Assembly: GCA_905216195.1 (NCBI GenBank)
Contig: CAJMSX010000027.1
Coordinates: 1-46,846, forward strand
DNA length: 46,846 nt
Direction of reading: 5' to 3'
DNA from: an uncultured bacterium
GTDB taxonomy: Bacteria > Bacteroidota > Bacteroidia > Bacteroidales > Marinifilaceae
Position numbers and translations under genes: made by a program. This document shows positions 7,355 to 15,449 of the stretch, piece after piece (the first letter of the stretch is position 1; each line of letters starts with the position of its first letter). The notes under the pieces were generated by a model. It was not told the DNA's origin. It worked only from the letters and a program-made list of their open reading frames with translations, and did no database searches.

Positions 7355-10225
7355 TTATTCTTTTTGCTTCGGAATAGGAAAAATTTCTGTCTTGCTTTTC
7401 ATGGAGAAGTCCCAGATGCTTTTGTAAAAAACGGACCGGAGAGTATAGTATTTTTTTCGTATATCCGGATCCTTGAATATGAAGATTCCGCCATAGGGGT
7501 CGGATAATAAATTCGTGTAATTGAGTTTGTGTAAAGGTTGGCCTTTAGGATCCCGCCGGAGTGCGTAACGAGGACAGGGCTGAATTCCTTTACAGGCGTC
7601 GCTTGGAGTGGTGTCGAGGGCTTGAATTTGTTTTAAATAGGCACGCAATAGCAGGGAAATGTAGAGCGTCTTTTTTTCTTCCTCGTAGGTTATGATTTCG
7701 TTTCTGCGAAAATGTTCCAACGGTTTTCCGACCAACTCCGCATAAAGCATTTCCTTTTGTTTGTAAAGCTCGTATGCTTCTGGCTCCCGGTTTTCCGGCT
7801 TTGCTTCTTTTTCTTTCGGCGGAAGGTCTTCTTCCGTTTCCGAAGGGATGAGAGGGGGAAACAACTGGGTGTTGAGAGTGTCCGCAACCCCATCGATAAA
7901 AAAGTTGAAGTCTATGCTTTGCAGCTTTTCATACAGGATTTGCACGTAAATGTAAACGTCATTGAAATGTAACATCCATAAATCTTTCAAAGCCGGATCA
8001 AAGGGAGTATAGCGTATTTTATCGATTCTTCCCCCCGAGGGTATCCCCAAGGCTTGGTCTTGCTTGTCCAGACAGTAAGCCCAGTAGACTAAACGGAAAA
8101 GCATAGTGATAAAGTTGTCGGGAGGATAACCGATTGCATTTTTTTCGCTCGTTTTTTCCATCAGATGATTCATTTGCAGAAAAACCTTCCAGTACCAATA
8201 ATACAATTGATCGAAGTCTTCTGCGTAACCGCATTTGAGAACCAATCCGTCTACCAACACATATTTGAGGAAAGAGACATTGAAAGCCTCGCATAAACGC
8301 CGGTGGGAATAAGCCGTTTTATTAAAGCGGGGGTCCCGACGGATCTCTTGATGCATATAATCCGGAAACCCTTTTTCTTTCACCTGATCGGTAAAAAGGT
8401 CGAACCCTCCGTTGGGGAACAATTGGTCCAGGTGACGGATGGCTTCGTCGTTGAAGAAAGAGTTGATAGCCTCTTTCCATACGGTGGCGGCAAAAAGTTC
8501 CGGATAGGTCATGTAGAGAATGTTGATCATCATCCTGCATTGATCGGAATACACCCGTTCGTAGCCCGACACGCAAACGACATGTGCGAAAGGAGGGAGG
8601 CGGTCCGTATCTTTCGCCGGTTGTTTGCTATCGGTTTCGGGTAGCTCTACAAACAAATGGGCTATGTATTTGTATACCGCATCGAATCCGGATAACAATT
8701 GCTGTATACCTCCGTTGTATTCCAGGTTAAAATCGTCTATTCCGATAATGCGGTTGCTGTGGTGGAAACGGTTGTAATAAGCTTTTTCGAAATTAGCGAT
8801 AAAACCGTTCAGCATTTTTTGCAATTCGGCCAGGTTTCCCTTGTCCTGGGTGTCATGGAGTATTTTATCCAGGTAAAAGAGATAGTGTCGCAGTTCCATA
8901 AAATAGATAGCGAAAAGGGGATCGGTAATGCAGTCGTTGAAATTACCGAATACTTTCTGAATTCTTTGCTCCAAAACTTTCGGAATGCCCAGACTCAATA
9001 GCCGGGTATGAAAAGAACGTATGGCTTTTTCATCGATCTTCATGCGACTGAAAAGACGGTTGAAAGGATGCTGGGTTTCTTCTTGTTTCAGGATTTCGTT
9101 GTCTATTTCGATTTCCATGGAAATGCGCAGGTGGCGGAGATCGTTCCGGTTTTTTTCTCCTCTTTTTTCCCAGGCACTTACAAATGAAATATATTCTTTT
9201 AATGTAAACTTCTGTTCGTACACCAGGCTGGCTTCCCCTACAATGATTTTTTTCTTTCCTTCCTCTTTCTTTCCTTCGGGTCGGCCCGTTATTTCCTCCA
9301 GATCTTTGTAAACGTTATAGATATGTCCCGGTTTGATGTCCCAGTAGAATTTTACGGTAAAAGATATTTCTTGGAGCCGGTTTTGCCATGCTTCATCGGT
9401 AAACAAATCGAGGTCGAAACCCAATAAAGTGTGGGAAGAGGAAAAAAGATGCAGACCGTCGAATTCTTGCTGAGGGGTGCCGGTGATTTTACCCTGTAGG
9501 GCGTGTGCATATAAATGCCCGGTTTCATTCAGACTGGACGTGGTGAATTGACGGCTGTCGGTGACGAATTTTACAATTTTTTCGGGATCATGGGCAAAAA
9601 TGACCAGCGTCAGTTCATTATTGCAAAAACTGTCTATCATAAAAAGAGCCATATCGTTTTCCTTTCTTTTCTCCAACCGCTGTTTTACCGCTTCCAGGTA
9701 ATCCTGCCCGTTTCCGATCAGTAGTCCGTTGTTCAGTTTGTAGCGGACGATTCCGATAAAAGGATAAGGTGTGGAAGTTTCAGTTTTTTTTTCTGAATTC
9801 GTCGGGTCGGAAAAAAGAAAGGTGTGACGGGCCGTCTCGAGCAAACGGGGCTCCCCTTCTGCCGGGTAGGTCGAGATTCCGGTGACGGTCCGGATCATAT
9901 AGTCTTCGATTGGGGGTGCATACTTTCTCGGAAAACAGTGAGAAGCCTGAAAAACCCGTTGAGCGAAAGCAAAGTCGTCCACCAGAGAAAGCACGGCCAG
10001 GTTATGTTCGCCTAATAAATGATAAGCGTGGGGCTTGTATAAAAAATTGGTTTTTTCCTGAGCATCGTCCTCCCCGAAAATTTTTTTCCGATAGGGCAAA
10101 AAAATACTTTCCTTCATTTCCTGTTCGAAGAAATAGGAAAGATTAGTTCCCATCGGGACATTTACCAATCCGATCAGGAGACCGCTCTCTTCTGTTTTAT
10201 ATAGTTGGGGATCTGTTGATTTCAT
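7355..10225 (-). CDS. large uncharacterised protein, 956 residues
   Basis: A long soluble protein of unknown family, with no signal peptide and no membrane helix seen. The N-terminal quarter seems to hold two related alpha/beta units, since HNLAVLSLVDDFAFAQRVF (about residues 75-93) and NNELTLVIFAHDPEKIVKFV (about 207-226) share a strand-then-helix pattern. The middle is rich in aromatic and charged residues and looks helical (LFAIYFMELRHYLFYLDKIL). A Pro/Glu/Lys linker lies near residues 790-815 (ETEEDLPPKEKEAKPENREP). No enzyme motif was found. It is convergent with the small gene at 7142-7318 and divergent from the amidohydrolase gene. The role may be sensing or scaffolding within this cluster; that is a guess. 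Confidence 0.75.
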   Translation of the reverse strand: MKSTDPQLYKTEESGLLIGLVNVPMGTNLSYFFEQEMKESIFLPYRKKIFGEDDAQEKTNFLYKPHAYHLLGEHNLAVLSLVDDFAFAQRVFQASHCFPRKYAPPIEDYMIRTVTGISTYPAEGEPRLLETARHTFLFSDPTNSEKKTETSTPYPFIGIVRYKLNNGLLIGNGQDYLEAVKQRLEKRKENDMALFMIDSFCNNELTLVIFAHDPEKIVKFVTDSRQFTTSSLNETGHLYAHALQGKITGTPQQEFDGLHLFSSSHTLLGFDLDLFTDEAWQNRLQEISFTVKFYWDIKPGHIYNVYKDLEEITGRPEGKKEEGKKKIIVGEASLVYEQKFTLKEYISFVSAWEKRGEKNRNDLRHLRISMEIEIDNEILKQEETQHPFNRLFSRMKIDEKAIRSFHTRLLSLGIPKVLEQRIQKVFGNFNDCITDPLFAIYFMELRHYLFYLDKILHDTQDKGNLAELQKMLNGFIANFEKAYYNRFHHSNRIIGIDDFNLEYNGGIQQLLSGFDAVYKYIAHLFVELPETDSKQPAKDTDRLPPFAHVVCVSGYERVYSDQCRMMINILYMTYPELFAATVWKEAINSFFNDEAIRHLDQLFPNGGFDLFTDQVKEKGFPDYMHQEIRRDPRFNKTAYSHRRLCEAFNVSFLKYVLVDGLVLKCGYAEDFDQLYYWYWKVFLQMNHLMEKTSEKNAIGYPPDNFITMLFRLVYWAYCLDKQDQALGIPSGGRIDKIRYTPFDPALKDLWMLHFNDVYIYVQILYEKLQSIDFNFFIDGVADTLNTQLFPPLIPSETEEDLPPKEKEAKPENREPEAYELYKQKEMLYAELVGKPLEHFRRNEIITYEEEKKTLYISLLLRAYLKQIQALDTTPSDACKGIQPCPRYALRRDPKGQPLHKLNYTNLLSDPYGGIFIFKDPDIRKKYYTLRSVFYKSIWDFSMKSKTEIFPIPKQKE

Positions 10226-10496
10226 TTGGATTGAAACTATTTGTATTACACCGAAAACGATCGCGAATATATAATTTTTTTTGTTATAATGAGTTTACTT
10301 TTATAAAAAATTACCTTATTCCCGGAAGACCGCATACCGGATTTTTGTACAGGAATCTTTTATTTGCGGAGAACAGGCTCAACTTTCTATCTTATGAAAT
10401 TTTACTGATGTATGCAGAAGAATTATTTTCATTTCAAATGCGTATACTTTGTAAATGTTTACTTATATTGTGGGTGGTTTTCTAAAATCCGGTGTG

Positions 10497-11885
10497 ATGA
10501 AAAAGTTTTATGATGTGCATATGCATGCGTTTGATTTGAGCCATCCCAATCTTTCCGCATTTATTTTTAATGAGGATTTGCTAAAATCTTTGTGGGATTG
10601 GAAGTTCCGGGCGGGTTTATTGCTGGCTCCGGTTTTTTCCTTTCTTCCGAACCGGCTGCTGACGGGCCTGATCAAAAAAGTCGGCACGAAAAATCCGTAT
10701 GTGAAAAATACCTTGTCTTTTTACGATATCCCTATCGAATATCAGTTTTTGTTGCTGGATTATTTTTTGAAGTATCCGGATAAAGAGGAAGATGTGGTGG
10801 TAGAAGAGAACAATCGTTTTACGGTGGAGGGGGAAGATTTTGACAAAATGGTGCTCTGTCCGCTTACGATCGATTTCGGTTATAAGAATATCAACGAAGA
10901 AGGGATATTTTACAATAAAGCTCCTTTCAAGCCTATCGCTAAACAAGTGGGAGATTTGTTTTATTCCATTCATACCTATTACCGGTTCGATTTAAAAATG
11001 CCGGAGGAAAAAGAGAGAAACCGGGCTGACCGTTTGAGCGGGGCTAAATTGAAGCTGGAAGAGATCGATAAGCCTTTGACCGATATAAAAAAGGAAAAAT
11101 TGTTTGAGATCTATCCGTTTATGGGATTGAATACTCAGAATTATACGATGGAAGAGCTGAGGGGAAAGCCATATACGGGTTTGCTGGAAAAGTATTTCAG
11201 GGATTTCGATAAAAACGATACGGCTTCCGCCCGTGCCGGCAGGTTGTATGATAAAATGGGTGTTTTCAACGGAAAGATGTATGAGAAAGACGAGGAAGTA
11301 TATAAAAATATTTTTGCCGGTATAAAAGTATACCCTCAGTTGGGTTTCGATCCCTACCCCGACGATAAAGCGGAAAGGGAGAAGGTGGAGTTTGTATATG
11401 ATTATTGCGTGGAAAAGCGGATTCCGTTAATGACTCACTGTAGCGACGGTGGATTTAAGGTGGGGAATTTCGACAGGGAGACGGGTCCTTCCGGCAAGTG
11501 GGAGAAAGTTTTGGAGAACTTTCCCGCACTTACGGTATGTTTTGCCCATTTCGGGCATCAAAAGTCCGGGAAAAAAACCTGGGAAAAGGCGATTATCGGA
11601 CTGGCGGAGAAATACGAAAATGTGTACACCGACATTTCCTGTAACGATTGTAGTCCCGAATTTTATAAACAGCTCAGGAATAATCTCGGTATGTATACCG
11701 GAATCCGCAATAAAGTACTGTACGGCTCGGATTTTTCCATCAATATGCTGGCCTCGAAGATTCCTTCTTACAATCGTTATTTTCACCGGTTTACGGAGAA
11801 TATGCACGACATGCGGCAAAATCTGTATGTAACTAATCCCGAAAATTTCTTATTCGGGGGAAGCAGCGATTTTAATATTGGTTGA
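10497..11885 (+). CDS. metal-dependent amidohydrolase (amidohydrolase-2 type)
   Basis: A TIM-barrel hydrolase of about 462 residues from the ATG at 10497. That start puts the metal site H8-x-H10 (YDVHMHAFD) right at the N-terminus, as is usual; an upstream in-frame start at 10455 adds only a non-conserved stretch. Other expected ligands are present: H314 in LMTHCSDGG, H351 and H354 in FAHFGH, and D412 in YGSDFSI. It should hydrolyse an amide or ester, or decarboxylate, as amidohydrolase-2 members do. A large insertion between the first strand and residue about 270 makes it longer than typical members. It is cytoplasmic by lack of a signal peptide. Its last bases overlap the convergent asparaginase gene. 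Confidence 0.82.
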   Translation: MKKFYDVHMHAFDLSHPNLSAFIFNEDLLKSLWDWKFRAGLLLAPVFSFLPNRLLTGLIKKVGTKNPYVKNTLSFYDIPIEYQFLLLDYFLKYPDKEEDVVVEENNRFTVEGEDFDKMVLCPLTIDFGYKNINEEGIFYNKAPFKPIAKQVGDLFYSIHTYYRFDLKMPEEKERNRADRLSGAKLKLEEIDKPLTDIKKEKLFEIYPFMGLNTQNYTMEELRGKPYTGLLEKYFRDFDKNDTASARAGRLYDKMGVFNGKMYEKDEEVYKNIFAGIKVYPQLGFDPYPDDKAEREKVEFVYDYCVEKRIPLMTHCSDGGFKVGNFDRETGPSGKWEKVLENFPALTVCFAHFGHQKSGKKTWEKAIIGLAEKYENVYTDISCNDCSPEFYKQLRNNLGMYTGIRNKVLYGSDFSINMLASKIPSYNRYFHRFTENMHDMRQNLYVTNPENFLFGGSSDFNIG

Positions 11886-12933
11886 AATATTCCTGTATGG
11901 TTTTCGGGTCCTTGGTTTTTGTAAGGGCGAGCATCAGCAGAATGCGCGCCTTTTGGGGGTTGAGTTCCTGGGAGGCGATAAAACCGTAGCGGCTGTCGTC
12001 GATTTCGGCTTCCGGAGTCGTAGGACCGGTAGGAACACGGCTGGAGCGAACGATGCGTATCCCTTTGCGGCTGGCGTCGGCCAGTTTGCCGAAGAGGTTT
12101 TTGTGAATATTCCCGTTTCCCACTCCGGCGTGTACAATTCCCTCATACCCTTCGCGGATCAGGGCTTCCAGGGCTGCGGGCCCGACGTTGGAATAACTGT
12201 ACACAATCCCGACTTTCGGAAGACGGCTGATGCCCGTTATATCGAATACCGATTGAGTGGTGTGTAATTTATCCGTGCTTTGGTTGTAGTGCACTTTACC
12301 GTTAAATACATAACCCAGGGGACCGGAATTCGGCGCCTGGAAAGCTTGTACATCTATGGTATTCATTTTGGTGGCGGCGTGAGCCCCCAGAATGCTGCCG
12401 TTCATCACGATCATTACTCCCTGTCCGGCTGATTCCGGGGCTGCGGCCGTTACTACCGCATTGTAAAGGTTTAAGGGACCGTCGGCGCTAAGGGAGGTGG
12501 AAGGCCTCATGGCGCCCACCAGCACCACGGGTTTGTCGCTTTTAACCGTGAGGTTGAGAAAGAAAGCCGTTTCTTCCATGGTATCGGTACCGTGGGTGAT
12601 GACTACACCGTCTACGTCCGGGCGTCTGAGCAGGGTGTTCAGATAATCGGCCAGTTTAATCCAAACGTCGTCCGTCATATCCTGAGAGCCTATCTTCACA
12701 ATTTGTTCACCGCTGATGTGAGCGATCCGGTTCAGTTCGGGAACGGCCGCTATCAGTTCCTGTATCGCCACCTGACCCGGCGTATAAGCCGTTCCGGTAG
12801 CGCTGCTGCCGGTACCGGCTATCGTTCCGCCGGTGGCCAGAATGTGAATATTGGGTAAGTGCTGCGCCATTCCTTCCGAGAAGGACAGCAGGGTAATCCA
12901 GGTCAAAAAAAGAATAAATCTGAGTGTCTTCAT
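11872..12933 (-). CDS. ansB: type II (periplasmic) L-asparaginase
   Basis: A 353-residue enzyme that hydrolyses asparagine to aspartate and ammonia. A signal peptide (about residues 1-24, ending GMAQ) points to the periplasm. The first active-site Thr lies in ILATGGTIAG (T34 or T37) and the second block is THGTDTME (T116, D117). The supporting lysine is in AATKMNT and the conserved GAMRPSTSLSADGPLN is intact. The length fits type II enzymes. It overlaps the 3' end of the amidohydrolase gene by 14 bases on the opposite strand, so the two messages are complementary at their ends. Relation to the amidohydrolase cluster is probably only positional. Confidence 0.93.
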   Translation of the reverse strand: MKTLRFILFLTWITLLSFSEGMAQHLPNIHILATGGTIAGTGSSATGTAYTPGQVAIQELIAAVPELNRIAHISGEQIVKIGSQDMTDDVWIKLADYLNTLLRRPDVDGVVITHGTDTMEETAFFLNLTVKSDKPVVLVGAMRPSTSLSADGPLNLYNAVVTAAAPESAGQGVMIVMNGSILGAHAATKMNTIDVQAFQAPNSGPLGYVFNGKVHYNQSTDKLHTTQSVFDITGISRLPKVGIVYSYSNVGPAALEALIREGYEGIVHAGVGNGNIHKNLFGKLADASRKGIRIVRSSRVPTGPTTPEAEIDDSRYGFIASQELNPQKARILLMLALTKTKDPKTIQEYFNQY

Positions 12934-13119
12934 AGTCGGGTATTTATAGGGTAAAATTAATGTATTTTCTTTGAAACCTATCCGGTTCTTTCAAATAAAA
13001 CCGGGAATTTTCGGTTTCTCTTTACAGGAAGTTTGTACTCTCCCCCGAAGAAAAAGTTTCATCGGAAATCAACATAAGGTGATTTATGAAATTATGTTTT
13101 ATTTATTTAATGAAAATAA

Positions 13120-13150
13120 TTGGAATTGTGGAAAAAAAAGACTATATTTG
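13120..13150 (+). promoter_or_regulatory. Bacteroidetes-type promoter for the leader RNA and sheath gene
   Basis: TTG (13120-13122), exactly 20 bases, then TATATTTG (13143-13150). Transcription should start near 13157, almost 290 bases before the sheath start codon. The 180 bases between this promoter and the asparaginase start hold only a short CCGGTT/AACCGG stem at 12982-13004. Confidence 0.75.
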
Positions 13151-13156
13151 CAACGT

Positions 13157-13361
13157 ATTGAGATTTTAATACTTCCGGGGGAAGGTAACTGAAGGGGGGA
13201 AATGTCGGAAAAAGAGAGTGGATAACTCTCGTTGTTCGGTATCGAACCTACCAACTGCAAAATAATGAATGGATGGCGGTGATGCGCCGCAGGTAGGGAA
13301 CTAAGATTTATTTAGGTAACGGGCACGCCGGTTCAGCAATGAAAAGGCGTGCCTTTTGTTT
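13157..13361 (+). ncRNA. structured leader or small RNA ending in a terminator-like hairpin
   Basis: This gene-free stretch lies between a strong promoter and the sheath gene and is full of local stems. They are GAGAGT/ACTCTC (13214-13219 with 13225-13230), GTTCG/CGAAC (13234-13238 with 13243-13247), and CCTACC/GGTAGG (13247-13252 with 13292-13297) enclosing GGCG/CGCC. Finally GGCACGCC/GGCGTGCC (13322-13329 with 13346-13353) is followed by TTTTGTTT. The last stem looks like an intrinsic terminator. The region could be a free-standing RNA of about 200 bases or an attenuating leader for the sheath gene. It matches no riboswitch, SRP RNA, 6S RNA or tmRNA signature that I know. Confidence 0.5.
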
Positions 13362-13441
13362 GGTGTTATAAAACAGAGAATAAGGTATTTACATACGTGA
13401 ATGGAGAATCAATAAAAGAGTAGTAATTTAAATTAAAATGT

Positions 13442-14932
13442 ATGGCAGCAATGAAAACACGGGGCGTTTATATCGTAGATAAAAACGCCTTTCCCCATTC
13501 GTTCGTGGAAGTAGCGACGGCTGTTCCGGCATTTATCGGGCATACCGAAAAGGCCGTAAACGGAGATAAATCCTTGACGAATAAGCCGTGGCGGGTTACC
13601 TCTATGGCTGAATTCCGCTCTTATTTCGGCGGAGAACCGTCTCCCGTATTTGAAATACAGGAGGCCGAAGATATGGAGCCGGAACTGATGTTAAACGGCG
13701 TCGGTTATAGGCTGGTACAGGCGAACCCTGTTTATACCTTATATTATAATATGTTGCTTTTCTACGCGAATGGAGGAGGGGCGTGTTATATCGTATCGGT
13801 CGGTGATTATACGACGGCTTTTGATGCCGATAAGTTTAAGGCCGGGGTGGAAACGCTGATTAAAGAACAGGAGCCGACCCTGGTTGTCGTGCCCGAAGCG
13901 GTTTGCCTGGAAAAGCCGGCTTGTATAAGCGTACAGCAATCTGTTTTGGCCCATTGCGGTTATACGATGAAAAATCGCTTTGCTTTACTGGACTTGTATG
14001 ACGGTTATCGGAGCCGGCAGGATCCGGAGGGCGATCCCGTGACCGATTTCCGGAAAGCGATCGGCAGTAATTATTTGGCTTACGGGGCGGCTTATTATCC
14101 TTGGCTGAATACTTCGGTCGTATCGGAAAAGGAGATTACCTACGGCAATGCCGATACGGCTAAGCTGAAAGAACTGGTCGAGGCGGAAGTTGCCGGCTGG
14201 AAAGACGAAAAAAGACAGGCTCAGATTATGGAACAGCTTCCTAAAATCGTAGATACCGAATTGGAACAAGTAGACAAGGACTTGTTGCACACCGTTTTGT
14301 TGCAAAACAGTACGGTTTACTGTTCCGTTCTGAAAGGAATTCGTCAGAAAGTAAATCTTTTGCCTCCGGGAGCTGCTATGGCCGGTATTTATACGATGGT
14401 AGACAATACGAGAGGAGTATGGAAAGCTCCCGCCCACGTATCGGTAAATAATATCATTGCTCCTTCGGTAAATATTTCTTATGACGATCAGGAAGACCTG
14501 AATATGCCTTTGTCCGGTAAAGCGGTAAATGCGATCTGTACCTTTACGGGAGAAGGAGTTAAAGTATGGGGAGCCAGAACCCTGGACGGTAATTCGTTGG
14601 AGGGGAGGTATATCAACGTCAGACGGATGATGATCTTTTTGGAAGAGTCCATGAGGAATGCCGCCAGAGCGTATGTTTTCGAGCCGAACGAAGCGAATAC
14701 CTGGCTGAATATCAAGAGTATGATCGAGAATTTCCTGAGGGGAGTATGGAAGCGGGGCGGTTTGGCCGGATGTGTGCCCGACGATGCCTACAGCGTACAT
14801 GTCGGTTTGGGGGACACCATGACTCCCGAAGATATACTCGAGGGGATTATGCGTATTACAGTGCTGGTGGCGATTATGTATCCGGCCGAGTTTATCGAGA
14901 TTACATTCCAGCAGCAAATGCAGAAGAGTTAA
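13442..14932 (+). CDS. contractile tail sheath protein
   Basis: A 496-residue protein of the phage tail-sheath family, which forms the contracting outer tube of phage tails and of extracellular contractile injection systems. The N-terminus (TRGVYIVDKNAFPHSFVEVA, then TAVPAFIGHTEKA) and the NKPWRVTSMAEFRSYFGG segment are typical. The C-terminal domain ends in MYPAEFIEITFQQQM, the usual sheath terminus. The ATG at 13442 is followed by a second at 13451. Only a ruined tube gene follows; no baseplate, spike or AAA ATPase is in the window. The protein is therefore either an orphan or served by parts encoded elsewhere. The reading frame is intact, with no sign of decay. Confidence 0.88.
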   Translation: MAAMKTRGVYIVDKNAFPHSFVEVATAVPAFIGHTEKAVNGDKSLTNKPWRVTSMAEFRSYFGGEPSPVFEIQEAEDMEPELMLNGVGYRLVQANPVYTLYYNMLLFYANGGGACYIVSVGDYTTAFDADKFKAGVETLIKEQEPTLVVVPEAVCLEKPACISVQQSVLAHCGYTMKNRFALLDLYDGYRSRQDPEGDPVTDFRKAIGSNYLAYGAAYYPWLNTSVVSEKEITYGNADTAKLKELVEAEVAGWKDEKRQAQIMEQLPKIVDTELEQVDKDLLHTVLLQNSTVYCSVLKGIRQKVNLLPPGAAMAGIYTMVDNTRGVWKAPAHVSVNNIIAPSVNISYDDQEDLNMPLSGKAVNAICTFTGEGVKVWGARTLDGNSLEGRYINVRRMMIFLEESMRNAARAYVFEPNEANTWLNIKSMIENFLRGVWKRGGLAGCVPDDAYSVHVGLGDTMTPEDILEGIMRITVLVAIMYPAEFIEITFQQQMQKS

Positions 14933-15015
14933 TGTCTGTCTTCCGGATCACCTGATTTAGAGAGTATCCGAATCGGGTTTCGGAAGACACAGTTATTCAT
15001 TATTAATATATATTA

Positions 15016-15346
15016 ATGGTGGCAGCTGAAGTACAAGATAGCGTATGGCCGTTAGCGGGTTTTTATTTTAAGGTAGAAATCGACGGCATAGGGGAAATTG
15101 CGTGTAAAGAGGTATCCGGATTGTCAGGGAGCACCTGAAATGGAAGATGCCGGCTTTCTGGAAGTTTCGGGATTGAGGGAGGAAATGGAAGTACGGAAAC
15201 CGGAAAGAAAGGCATAAAATACGAGTCGGGGGAAGACAGCGGACAAAAGTCTGCTGAATATCGTTTTCCGGCTGATGGGAGAGAAGAAAACGTTGCCGTG
15301 AGCGTTTGGAGAAAATTTTATTTTAAATGGTTTTGAAAATATTTTT
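15016..15346 (+). pseudogene. decayed contractile tail tube (gp19-like) gene
   Basis: An ATG at 15016 opens a 40-codon frame with AGFYFKVEIDGIGEIACKEV followed by SGLSGST and a stop at 15136-15138. This is the expected N-terminus of the tail-tube family that normally follows a sheath gene. From 15140 in another frame comes a second tube-like piece (FLEVSGLREEMEV) that stops after 24 residues, then KYESGEDSGQKSAEY in yet another frame. A full tube is about 140-150 residues, so the gene is broken by frameshifts and probably a deletion joining two tube paralogues. The remaining bases up to 15449 hold no gene; AT-rich sequence before the next start is probably a promoter. Confidence 0.6.
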
Positions 15347-15449
15347 ATTTATTTATTGTATTATATTTACACATTCTGGAGGTTTATAGGTCAAACAAAT
15401 GAAATATCGTTTCTCTCTTTGTTTCGGAAAGAGGTTAAAGTGATTCGTT

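Noticed and set aside
10441..10455. TATACTTTGTA before the amidohydrolase gene (also at 5397-5412) as a -7 box.
   Set aside because: The spacing inside the motif does not fit TAnnTTTG, and no TTG lies at the right distance.
13157..13361. Riboswitch, SRP RNA, 6S RNA or tmRNA identity for the structured leader.
   Set aside because: None of the conserved signatures I know for these classes was found; left as unassigned RNA.
13985..14917. Minus-strand frame of 310 codons opposite the sheath gene.
   Set aside because: The composition follows from the sheath codons and no protein feature was recognised.
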